DNA from: Russula earlei
Taxonomy: Eukaryota > Basidiomycota > Agaricomycetes > Russulales > Russulaceae
Reading direction: 5' to 3'
Assembly: GCA_025769875.1 (NCBI GenBank)
Contig: JAGFNK010000984.1
Span: 1 to 16,996 of the forward strand
DNA: 16,996 nucleotides
Of this stretch, positions 8,404-16,031 are shown one piece after another. The notes beneath the pieces are model-generated. The model had not been told where the DNA came from and did no database searches. It saw only the letters and a program-made list of their open reading frames with translations. How positions within the stretch are numbered: the first letter of the stretch is position 1; each line of letters starts with the position of its first letter. The position numbers and the translations under genes are program-made.

Positions 8404-8580
8404 GTACGCGTCGATATACCACATAGATAGTACGCGACAAGGTCACATGATCAGTTACCCACACCCACCCATACGAAAGTCACCAGACGTTCTATCTCGA
8501 ACAGTTTCATCTATTTTTCGCACTCCGATTCAACCTCCCTCGGATTCTCCCGTCCGATAGAACGTCTGGAACCGAGACTA
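8404..8580 (-). repeat. Right terminal inverted repeat (177 bp)
   Basis: It is the reverse complement of the left arm, with the same internal hairpin design. The direct repeat GTGGGTCGG follows at 8581-8589. Confidence 0.9.
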
Positions 8581-8589
8581 GTGGGTCGG
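8581..8589 (+). repeat. Right 9-bp target-site duplication of the TIR element
   Basis: GTGGGTCGG is identical to 7013-7021. The following TA also matches the two bases after the left copy, but symmetrical element ends favour a 9-bp duplication. Confidence 0.85.
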
Positions 8590-8685
8590 TACTTTGGTAT
8601 TCGTCGGATCGGGAGCTCGGTCACCCACAGTACAAGTCCAGAATACACAAGTCCAAACATTTTTTCGGCCTCCGGCCGGCCCCCC

Positions 8686-9146
8686 CTACCAAACGTCCGG
8701 GATTTTCGTTCCGCCACCCCCTTGATGCATCCGTTCCTCCGGGGTGGTTTCGGTCCAGACGGTCTTGGAGGGCATGGATTCATGGCGAGGTTTCCCGACC
8801 ACCACATACTGCACCAAATCGCGATCCTTCTCACGCTTTGGCGCAGGTTGGGCGGAATCCTTAGGTACTCTTTCTTTTTCTTTTAACCAGCGGTCCGGCT
8901 GTTTTTTGAAGTCGTCGGAGAGATGTGTTTGATCCCCCGACCCGTGCTTGTTCGGCGTTGTATGAATCACCTTGCCGGGCGGTTTCCCCCGCGTACTGAG
9001 CACAGCTCTGTAAGGTAAAGTCAACATCAAGCATGCAACTTTGAACAGAACGTAAAGAGGTCGGCGTACCTAGTAGAAGGAAGCGCGAGCGACGGAGGAT
9101 TGCCAACGGCGAGGATGAAAATAACAAAACCAGAGAGTGTGCGCAT
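8686..9146 (-). CDS. Small secreted protein, 132 aa, two exons
   Basis: The CDS is the join of exon 1 (9146-9070) and exon 2 (9007-8686) on the minus strand, with a 62-nt intron (9069-9008). The intron begins GTACGC, ends TTACAG and has a TTGAC branch-like word about 17 nt before the end. Spliced length is 399 nt. The N terminus MRTLSGFVIFILAVGNPPSL is a classic signal peptide, with likely cleavage after about residue 20-24. The mature part is hydrophilic, Lys/Pro-rich and Cys-free (DDFKKQPDRWLKEKERVPKD, then LVQYVVVGKPRH) and ends Gly-rich GGGGTKIPDVW. I do not recognise the family. Small secreted proteins of this size in repeat-rich fungal DNA are often candidate effectors, but that role is inference. 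The start is chosen because it gives the signal peptide. A TATA box lies 162 bp upstream, and the TIR element lies about 105 bp beyond the stop. Confidence 0.7.
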
Positions 9147-9307
9147 TGAAATCATGAATGGTATCCAGGATTTGGAAGGTTGTGGAAGTCGTTATGATTA
9201 ACTTTGAAGACAATGGTGTAGAAATGTTGAAAGAATGTCGGTAACCAGTACCTATCAGTGTAGATAAAATGGGAGCACAGCTGGAATTGCATGGATTAAC
9301 TCAAGGA

Positions 9308-9315
9308 TTTATATA
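9308..9315 (-). promoter_or_regulatory. TATA box for the secreted-protein gene
   Basis: TATATAAA on the minus strand lies 162 bp before the ATG at 9146, leaving room for an ordinary fungal 5' UTR. The assignment rests on position only. Confidence 0.4.
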
Positions 9316-9345
9316 CTCTATGGCAATGAGTCCCCTCTCCAAGTG

Positions 9346-9488
9346 TCTGATCTGAAATTCATGGATTGCCATCACCTATCAACATCAGCAGTGCACTGAT
9401 GTGTATGTAATCAATTGATTGATTGCATCACCTTGTATTAATTTTCAAACCATCACTCTTTGACTCTGATCTGAAATTCATGGATTGC
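9346..9488 (+). repeat. Direct repeat pair, 24 bp
   Basis: TCTGATCTGAAATTCATGGA (plus TTGC) occurs at 9346-9369 and 9465-9488, identical, with copy starts 119 bp apart. Confidence 0.8.
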
Positions 9489-9575
9489 TATTGATCAATC
9501 ATCAATCATCAACTAATCATCTCTATGATCATCAACTATGATCATTAACTAATCATCATCATTCATCAACTAATT
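9489..9575. repeat. ATCA/ATGATC-rich low-complexity tract
   Basis: Repeated ATCATCAACTAATCAT-like words. No gene. Confidence 0.7.
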
Positions 9576-9578
9576 ATT

Positions 9579-9722
9579 ACAAGTTTTAATTTCATGCCTA
9601 TGGCATGGCTTGCAAGCTGCACTTCATGCCTACAGCATGGCTTGCGAGCAAGCTCACAAACCATCCTCCAGCACTTTGTAGCAGCTTGCAAGCCATGCCA
9701 TAGGCATGAAATTAAAACTTGT
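9579..9722. repeat. Perfect 42-bp inverted repeat with 60-nt spacer
   Basis: The arms are 9579-9620 and 9681-9722, complementary at all 42 positions. The spacer contains a third, diverged direct copy of the same motif (TTCATGCCTACAGCATGGCT at 9623-9642). Each arm also holds the palindromes CATGCCTATGGCATG and GCTTGCAAGC. No target duplication is evident at the outer edges. Confidence 0.95.
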
Positions 9723-9779
9723 CAAGGGCTGCGCCCCTGACCCCCCACTGTCACTCAGGTGTAATCACTCGGGTGTAAT
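9723..9779. repeat. GC hairpin and 14-bp tandem repeat
   Basis: TCAAGGGCTGCGCCCCTGA (about 9722-9740) can form an imperfect hairpin. CACTCAGGTGTAAT (9752-9765) is followed directly by CACTCGGGTGTAAT (9766-9779). They lie on the 3' side of the minus-strand Helitron remnant, but no CTRR terminus was identified. Confidence 0.5.
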
Positions 9780-9789
9780 CCTTTTTTGT

Positions 9790-9990
9790 TTAAAGCCTCT
9801 TTGCATAATCTGTCATGAACCATTCTCCGGAGAGGGCCCTTGAAGGACCCTTCCTTATAGGAGGAAACCCAGCCTCTATGGTGTCACCCTGTTCACATGA
9901 GCAAAAGGGGTGAGTAGAGGTGTCCACAATATTGCGCACGCATTGTTGCGTGAGCGATTCTTGGCACAATCGACATACAGCAAGCCCCAC
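9790..9990 (-). other. Short unassigned ORF, 66 codons
   Basis: The minus-strand frame contains CRLCQ and PFCSCEQGD, giving a Cys-rich look, and then a basic C terminus. It has no recognised domain, promoter or homologous neighbour, and it may be chance or a transposon remnant. Confidence 0.2.
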
Positions 9991-9999
9991 TTAAAGGCA

Positions 10000-10260
10000 A
10001 CCCTTCTAGCAACAAAAGACAGCATTAGGGCCTCCCTAAGGACCCTTTGGAACGACCCTAGGAACTCTACAATAGGTACTAACCTGGTATCAAAGGCCCT
10101 ACAACGCGTTATTAGACCAACTCTAATAACTATAGAATGAACTATAAGGCAACACTAAGGACCTTAATAGAAGTATTAGGGTCGACTCTAAGGACCCTAA
10201 TAGAACTATATAAGGGCCTTATAAGATAACACTATTCCCTAACCAAACTACAAGTCCTCA
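10000..10260. repeat. Degenerate CTAAGGACCCTAATAG-type repeats
   Basis: CTAAGGACC words recur at about 10036, 10156 and 10188, each followed by T/A-rich spacers with CTTATA or TATTAG. The last two units are about 32 bp apart. No coding frame of interest. Confidence 0.5.
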
Positions 10261-10379
10261 AATGACCGGCCCTAAACTAACTAACAGGAAATGAATCAGG
10301 TGCTTGCACGTGCACTAAAGCAGTGAACACGTGGACAATGGAAGCTCTTACTCATCAAGAGAAGCTTCTTACTCAGCAG

Positions 10380-10411
10380 CTTACTGAGCATGACTGAGCA
10401 TGCTCAGTAAG
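10380..10411. repeat. Perfect 13-bp hairpin (6-nt loop)
   Basis: CTTACTGAGCATG (10380-10392) is inverted at 10399-10411. The surrounding 10345-10440 carries several more CTTACTCA words, including the flanking copies at about 10347, 10368 and 10424. Confidence 0.8.
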
Positions 10412-10429
10412 CGTCCTCCGACTTCTTAC

Positions 10430-10758
10430 TCATCACTCTATGGTGCTTGATAACAAGGTTATGACTTGTTCCCTATTTAGCAGTTCTCTTGTAGTATATA
10501 AGCGCTCAATAAAGTAGTGGACAGTCCTCAGACTGCCCATTTGTTTACGGCACTCTCTATCCCTGGGATACTCCTTTAAGGACCATCCCCTTGTGACTAC
10601 CCTGGCCTCTTCCCTGTGTGATTGCTCGACTCTCACAGTAACAATACCTCTCTGGTATCTGTTACTACTCTGGACTTTACTTCTTGCCCACGCAGTCTTG
10701 GACGTCTGTCGACTCGTCTTCAAGCTTATCCCTCACTCTTGAACTGGATAGTTCAACA
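10430..10758 (+). repeat. LTR-like promoter and end sequence
   Basis: A TATA box (GTATATAAG, about 10494-10502) is followed by about 250 bp of pyrimidine-rich DNA, ending in the near-palindrome TTGAACTGGATAGTTCAACA (10739-10758). Ending in CA after an inverted TGTTGAACT word is LTR-like. No matching start with target duplication was found, so the left limit is arbitrary. It would lie in the 3' flank of the Helitron remnant. Confidence 0.3.
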
Positions 10759-10933
10759 GTGAGTCTTGACATAATCCCTTTTATGCTTAAACAGAAAGTA
10801 ATCAACTCATCACTATGTTTCATCTTTTTCACTTCATAAACAGAGAGGAGATCCATTCTTTGTTGCAGCTTGCAAAATATATCTCTATGTGGTAAAGCAG
10901 AATGAACAATACATACACTGAACATACATCTTG

Positions 10934-11113
10934 TTATAGTAACACTTCACTATATACTATATTCTTTGTGGAAGCCTCCCTCTTCTCTTCCTCCCAAATC
11001 ACCTTGATGTTGGAGACAGAGGTCACCCTTGACACCCCAACATAGAATTGCCCATGTGTGAAGACTGGCTTTCTTAAATCCAACCCATGCTTCACAGTCT
11101 GCCCTTGAGACTT
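10934..11113 (-). pseudogene. C-terminal end of a Helitron Pif1-like helicase
   Basis: Minus strand, 59 codons and TAA (10936-10934). It reads [20 protein letters not shown] and then [20 protein letters not shown], which match helicase motifs V and VI of Pif1-family/Helitron RepHel proteins (SQGQT; HGQLYVALSR). A basic tail and a natural stop follow. In full-length Helitrons this domain unwinds DNA during rolling-circle transposition. The fragment ends abruptly at 11114, where the LTR of element B begins, so the rest of the gene should lie beyond element B's 3' LTR, outside the window. Phe, Gly and Val in GQFYVGVSR replace the usual Leu, Ala and Leu, suggesting drift. Confidence 0.85.
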
Positions 11114-11266
11114 GTGTTACCGAGTGGTTTGGGGTCCGGAAGATGCCGGAACACCTGAACTATGGACTGCACCGTTTGCATTATGCGTGCGTCAGATCTT
11201 GATCGTTTATGTTCCTTGATATCACATTCGGAGCGCGTTGATCGTATCTTTCAGAAGATGTACTGA

Positions 11267-11397
11267 AGAAGCAATGAGTAGCATTGCTTCTGTCCCAGAT
11301 GTTCCTGTACCGCCACGTACGTTGATTCCTTGATTGGGGAAGCACTTAATGCTTCCAGCACCGAGATCATTTACATAGAAGCAACCTCGCTTCTATG
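11267..11397. promoter_or_regulatory. Cluster of GAAGC/GCTTC palindromes in the element B U3
   Basis: There are three stem-loops: AGAAGCAAT/ATTGCTTCT (11267-11291, loop 7), GAAGCA/TGCTTC (11339-11355, loop 5) and CATAGAAGC/GCTTCTATG (11374-11397, loop 6). A further GCTTCTATAG lies at about 11409. They sit upstream of the TATA box, where LTR enhancers lie. Protein binding is inferred only. Confidence 0.55.
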
Positions 11398-11462
11398 AGC
11401 TGCCTTTTGCTTCTATAGCACCAACCAGTACTACAGTAGTATGAACCTTATCCCTGTAGGGC

Positions 11463-11470
11463 TATATAAA
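11463..11470 (+). promoter_or_regulatory. TATA box of the element B LTR
   Basis: TATATAAA lies 34 bp upstream of the self-primer word at 11497, so transcription would start at or very near that word. Confidence 0.7.
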
Positions 11471-11496
11471 GCCTCCAGGAGAAACAGTTGAGCCTT

Positions 11497-11508
11497 AAGC
11501 TCGACTTA
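11497..11508 (+). promoter_or_regulatory. Self-primer sequence at the predicted transcript 5' end
   Basis: AAGCTCGACTTA is the exact reverse complement of the 12 bases that follow the LTR (11703-11714). In Tf1/sushi-type elements the first 11 or so bases of the mRNA fold back onto the primer-binding site and, after RNase H cleavage, prime minus-strand synthesis. Confidence 0.7.
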
Positions 11509-11702
11509 GTTTGCCAATCCCAAACAGTTGACTCCTACCCCGTCTGCAGAGCCCCTCTCATCTTGTTGTCATACTCTAGAAGGATCTAACACTCCTTCCC
11601 CTCCACGAGTATTGCTTGCTTGACTCAAGCATATCTGCATTGGTAGGACGCGTTTATAGACGCAACCATTGATCTTATTTAAGGCACTTTGGAGCCTTAA
11701 CA

Positions 11703-11714
11703 TAAGTCGAGCTT
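11703..11714 (+). other. Primer-binding site for self-priming
   Basis: TAAGTCGAGCTT starts at the first base after the LTR and pairs with 11497-11508 over 12 bp without mismatch. It does not start with TGG, as a tRNA-primed site would. Confidence 0.7.
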
Positions 11715-11778
11715 CTATCACAGACATCGCTGTGAAAGCGAACCAGGAAAAGGCAGGAAGCCTAAAGACTAGGATCTA

Positions 11779-11946
11779 GTCATCATACGGTCAGCAACCT
11801 ACGCTGAAGTAGTCAAGGGAGAGAATCTATACAGACCTCTCCACGACAAGAAGAAGGTGTACTACGTGACTCTCGACGAGCAGCATGGTTGGACACACGC
11901 ATACTTCTGTAAAGACCCCTACTGTCATTGGCATAGACAGTGGTAA
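11779..11946 (+). pseudogene. Stop-separated N-terminal part of element B Gag
   Basis: It is in the same frame as the main gag frame and reads coherent protein (VKGENLYRPLHDKKKVYYVT, then YFCKDPYCHWHRQW). TAA (11944), TAG (11971) and TGA (11986) follow within 45 bp before the long gag frame opens. No ATG is present in this frame; ATC at 11782-11784 could be a lost start. It was probably once continuous with Gag. Confidence 0.4.
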
Positions 11947-11988
11947 GAGGGCAGACAAGTCCCGACTCCCTAGGAAAGGCAGTGGTGA

Positions 11989-13881
11989 GTGGACAAACTG
12001 GAAATCGAAGGAGAACATAGCATACGCGTAAAGTTCAACCAGAAATCAAAGCAAGGAACCAAATTTGGTTGGTTCAAAGCTAGAGAGAGGGACGATCTAC
12101 CCTCAGGAATCAAAGGAACTGCCATCTGGTGTTGGGCAGACCAGGAAGGGCCTAACAGATACGAGGTCCGATACAAAGGAAGCTACCTTCCTTGTGAATA
12201 CATCAACGATCAGTGGTACTTTGTTGATTACCACAAAGGACGTCCCTACGCAGGAGAGGACGAAGACATCGACGAATATAAGGTCTTAGGTTTAGGAACC
12301 AAGACAGATCCTTATACTACTCATTGGGAACCCAGAAGCTCAGTAGTAGACGACCCAGCTCCATTGATACAAAAGTCATCAAGTGGAGAAACAGAACAGT
12401 CGGACCCTCCGACTACAGATCAGAAAGCAGAAGCACCAGAAGTATTGGAGCTAGCTGAAAGACTAGAGCAGACAGTACACGTCTCGCCCATTGAACCAAC
12501 AATTGTTGAAGAACCAGAAGAATCAGTTGAAATGGCTACCATTGCAGCAACGCAGACAGCCACCATTGCCACCCAGACAGCAGGTGGAAGAGCAGGGCCC
12601 ACCATCGTAGTAAACCCTGGAGGAGGTCCACCTGGAGCAGGAGGACCACCTGGAGGTGGAGGAGTCCCCTTTGGACCCGGAGGTCCACCAGTACCAGGAG
12701 GAGGCCCACCTGGAGGAGGCCCTCCAGCAGGGGGACCACCAGCAGCACCTCCTGTAGGACCAGGGGCGAATCTGGCACCTCAGCCAGCACCAGGCCCCCA
12801 TGGGGGCAACGGATCTCTAAAAGGAGACCCTCCTGAAGTCTTCAAAGGAGACAGGAAAAAGACGAAGTACTTTGTCCAGGATTTCAATCTATGGAATCTG
12901 CTCAACAGCGACAATCCGACCATGACTATTCCAATGAAGCGAGTAGCCCTAGCTCTCACTTACATCAAAGGAGAGAAAGTACATGAATGGGTGGTCAATC
13001 AAACGAACCTGGTAGAAGCAAAAAGAAATGGGGACCCACCGTCTCCTTATGCACCAGTGCAGCTAGATCCAACTGACATGCTCTTTTGGACTGAATTTGT
13101 GGATGACTTCTTCAGAGAATTCAAAGACACCACAGAGCCTGAAGACGCTTTCATGGAGCTACAACAATTGTCCATGTCTAAAGCAGCATCGCTGGATGAC
13201 TATACTAGCAAATTCCTTGTTCTGCTCAGTAAAGCAGGATGGGACCAGAATTCACCAGGAGCGGTAGAAGCCTACAAGGCTGGCCTAATCACCTGGCTGG
13301 TGCGACGAATCTACAATCGACCAGTCAGAGACATACCTGCCATCAATGATCTATGAGCATGGATCAATGCTGCAAGGGAAGAACAGGCCAGAGACCAGCT
13401 CATGAAAGCCAATATTGGATCTGGAGGTGGATCGTTGACCACCAGGGAAAATCGCATGAAATCCCTACAGGTTGGGAAAAGGCGAAACCAAAGAGATCCG
13501 AATGCAATGGAAGTGGACTCAGTATCCACTGATGCAGCAAGGACCAAGCGACGTCCTCCTCTGACAGAGGAAAAGAAGAAACTGCTAGCAGAAGGGAAAT
13601 GCTTTATCTGCAAGAAAGCAGGACATATCAGTCGGAACTGTCCTGACAAGGACAGAGTCAAGAAGAAATCAAGTAACCCAAGGGACAAAGGGAAAGCTCG
13701 AGCTCTGGAAACAGAGAAGGAGGACGACTCAGGGGACAGTGGAAATGAAAGCACTGTCTCCGGGCGATCTACATCTCCTCCTCCTACCTATAACAAAAGC
13801 TCCTCCTCGGCGTCCATAAAGAAGATGTCCACCAAACAGAAGGAGGACTTGTTGGAAGAACTGATGGAACAGGGTTTTTAG
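11989..13881 (+). pseudogene. Gag of element B (capsid and CCHC nucleocapsid), one internal stop
   Basis: One frame runs 630 codons with a single TGA (13354-13356). Residues 1-100 form an unfamiliar Trp/Tyr-rich domain (GTAIWCWADQEGPNRYEVRY). Residues 200-275 are a Gly/Pro linker (GGPPGGGPPAGGPPAAPP). Residues 278-455 fit the helical gypsy capsid (LFWTEFVDDFFREFKD, then MSKAASLDDYTSKFLVLL). A CX2CX4HX4C zinc knuckle (CFICKKAGHISRNC) lies at 13600-13641. The frame ends at TAG 13879-13881. Gag packages the RNA in cytoplasmic particles. The first in-frame codon at 11989 is GTG, so the real start was upstream and is lost. Residue numbers are counted from 11989. Confidence 0.85.
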
Positions 13882-13956
13882 GAACACCTAAGTCGACGGC
13901 CTGGCTTAGGAAGAATAGTGTGTTGCAAGTGTACATTAGAAAACTGGATGCTATGA

Positions 13957-15540
13957 ATATTCCGTTCACTTTCGTCACTGCACACACAACAGGCCGAGGA
14001 ATCTGCTCTACTAGACAGTGGAGCAACAGAGAACTTCATCGATCACTCAGCTTGGAAAAGACTGAAGATTGGGAAACAAGAACTACATGAACCCATGGTA
14101 GTACGAAACGTTGACGGAACCCAGAATAAGCAAGGGGAACTCACCCATTACTGCTGGCTTCGCGTCCGATACAAGGAGAAGGAGAGCTTGCAAAGGTTCT
14201 ATCTCACAGATTTAGGAATGGATCGGGTCATCTTGGGATATCCCTTCCTATATGAATTTGACCCCACCATCAACTGGAAGAAAGGACAGCTGATGGAAGG
14301 AACGGTACAGATTGAGACTGCTCGATACAAGTACCTGGATCTCTATGTCACAAAACTCCAAAAGCGAGCAAGAGATGAAAACCGACAATTGAAGAAAGGG
14401 GAAGCCATTTACCTACAAAAGACGACTATTGCTCAGAAGTGGGCCCAGCAGTCGATTAAACCACAGGAAGGAGAGGATCCCCTTGCCAATGTTCCAAAGC
14501 AATTCCACTGCTTTGCCGATGTCTTCTCAGAAGAGAAGTCCCAGAGGTTCCCACCACCAAGGGAACCAGACATGCAGATAGAGCTGTTACCTGACGCACC
14601 AAAGGAACTAAACTGCAAAGTGTACCCCCTTACACGAGATGAGCGAGAATACCTCAAGAAATTCCTAGCTGATGAAGTAGAGAAGCGATACATCACTCCA
14701 GGTCCATCCAGCTACACATCTCCGGTGTTCTTCATTGGCAAGAAGGACAGCAAGGAGAAGAGGATCATTGTAGACTATCGACGACTAAATCAGTGGACTA
14801 GACGAGACAATGAACCTTTACCACATCTGGAACAAGAAGTGGAAAGACTCCGAGGGAAAAAGGTCTTCTCCAAATTCGACATACGATGGGGATACAATAA
14901 TGTGCGACTGGCAGAAGGAGATCGCTGGAAGGCAGCCTTCAAGACGCCATATGGAACCTACCTGCCCAACGTCATGTATTTTGGGCTCAAGAACGCACCA
15001 GCCTTCTTTACTAGGCTGATGAGAAGAGACTTCGGTGACTGGCTGGACCGATGGGCAGAATACACGGTCAACTATCTGGATGACTTTGGAATTGCCACGG
15101 GGGACAGTCCTGAACAATTAGAAATCCATGAGCAATGTGTCAACGAACTACTCACGCTGATGCAGAAGAAGTCATACTTCCTGAAACCCCAGAAGTGCCA
15201 GTTCATGGTGCGAAAACTAACCATGCTAGGATGGGACATAGACGAAGGGAAGATGAAGATTGAGGCCTCCAAAGTCCGAGGAATCACGGACTGGCCTCGG
15301 GAAATCAAGGACGTACACGAAGTGCGCAAAGTCATGGGAGTCCTCAGTTACAATAGGGCTTTCATTCGAGGATTCAGTCAGATTGCTCGACCCATTATTG
15401 CCTTGACAAAGAAAGGGGTGCCATTTGAATGGACCCAAGAATGCAAAGATGCTTTGGAACGACTTATCCAGATAGTATCTTCTGACCCTGTCCTGCTCCA
15501 TCCTGATGAGGAGCGACCCTTTGAACTGGAAGTAGACGCA
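13957..15540 (+). pseudogene. Pol part 1 of element B: protease and reverse transcriptase
   Basis: The frame is open from 13957 through 15540 and remains so, out of register, to 15726. The aspartic protease signature ALLDSGATENF has its Asp at 14014-14016, and the flap end ILGYPFLYEF follows. Reverse transcriptase spans about 14590-15500: VDYRRLNQW, the first catalytic Asp in FSKFDIRWGY, and the active site YLDD at 15073-15084 in VNYLDDFGIAT. A thumb/connection region follows (FLKPQKCQFMVRKLTMLGWD). It copies the RNA into cDNA inside particles. The link from gag is broken: the ~75 bp before it read better in another frame (VYIRKLDAMNIPFTFVTAHT), then shift near 13990. A one-base shift at 15541 cuts off the RNase H domain. 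Confidence 0.85.
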
Positions 15541-15541
15541 G

Positions 15542-16030
15542 TCCAATTATGCCATTGGAGCAGTATTATTCCAGAAGGACGAACAAGGAAAGAGGAGGCC
15601 AATAGGCTACTTCTCAGCAGCCTTGAAACAAGCAGAGAAGAACTACGACATATGGGACAAAGAGTTCTTAGCCATGGTGCGAGCCTTGAAACACTGGCGA
15701 CACCTACTCATGGGAGCAAAGCATAAGGTGGTGGTTTATACAGACCATGCGAACCTGTTGCATTACCGACACCCTCAGCGAATAAATGGTCGAGTGGCAA
15801 GATACATTACCTTCTTGGCAGACTTCGACTTAGAATTGAAACATCAGGCAGGGGCAAGGAATAAAGCAGATGCCCTGTCAAGGAGACCTGACCTTGACGA
15901 TGGACAAGGGGATAAAGAAGAAGTGGTCGCGCTACCTGACCATCTTTTTATTCGAGTAATGCACACTACTGCATTGGAAGAACGGATAAAGAACCAACAA
16001 GGGGAAGAAAGACACCTGATTAAAGTTACT
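15542..16030 (+). pseudogene. Pol part 2 of element B: RNase H
   Basis: The second reading frame of pol starts right after a single-base shift at about 15541. It contains the RNase H-like segments IWDKEFLAMVRALKHWRHLL, VVYTDHANLLHY and LKHQAGARNKADALSRRPDL, the usual gypsy order. This domain removes RNA from the RNA:DNA hybrid and would make the self-primer cleavage. It ends where another one-base shift (about 16031) changes the frame. Confidence 0.85.
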
Positions 16031-16031
16031 T

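Larger units (their letters stand above)
7022..8580. mobile_element. TIR DNA transposon, deletion derivative (1,559 bp)
   Basis: Long inverted arms (7022-7204 and 8404-8580) end symmetrically in TAGTCTCGG...CCGAGACTA. They are flanked by the direct repeat GTGGGTCGG (7013-7021, 8581-8589). Long TIRs with 9-bp duplications resemble Mutator-like elements, but superfamily assignment from these alone is inference. Inside, a gene N terminus starts 26 bp from the left arm (7230) and a gene-like C terminus ends 16 bp from the right arm (8387), with GC-rich unrelated DNA between. That is the layout of a non-autonomous copy that lost the middle of its gene. No transposase catalytic motif is visible, so mobility would need a full-length relative elsewhere. 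Confidence 0.85.
11115..11702 (+). repeat. 5' LTR of element B (588 bp)
   Basis: It begins TGTTA at the exact point where helicase homology stops and ends TAACA at 11702, perfect 5-bp inverted ends. A TATA box lies at 11463-11470. The right end is supported by the self-primer site starting at the next base. U3 holds a cluster of GAAGC/GCTTC stem-loops. Confidence 0.75.

Noticed and set aside
8206..8424. Tyr/Pro-rich minus-strand ORF of 72 codons
   Set aside because: It is the complement of the acidic plus-strand C-terminal fragment and runs into the TIR. The plus-strand reading matches the N-terminal fragment's direction.
9723..9741. Helitron 3' terminus (hairpin plus CTRR)
   Set aside because: A hairpin is present on the right side of the helicase remnant, but no CTRR end follows it on the minus strand and no matching TC start is in the window.
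11638..11652. LTR end at TGCA followed by TTGGTAGGACG as a tRNA-type primer site
   Set aside because: The TGG start is suggestive, but no known tRNA end was recognised. The alternative end at 11702 gives perfect TGTTA/TAACA termini and a 12-bp self-complementary primer site.
448..13356. In-frame stops taken as a sign of RIP-like C-to-T mutation
   Set aside because: Every stop codon can be reached from CAA, CAG or CGA by C-to-T, so the pattern proves nothing without aligned intact copies and dinucleotide context.
13882..13956. Programmed gag-pol frameshift or stop readthrough
   Set aside because: The junction does contain a stop and a frame change, but the copy has so many other breaks that decay is the simpler reading.
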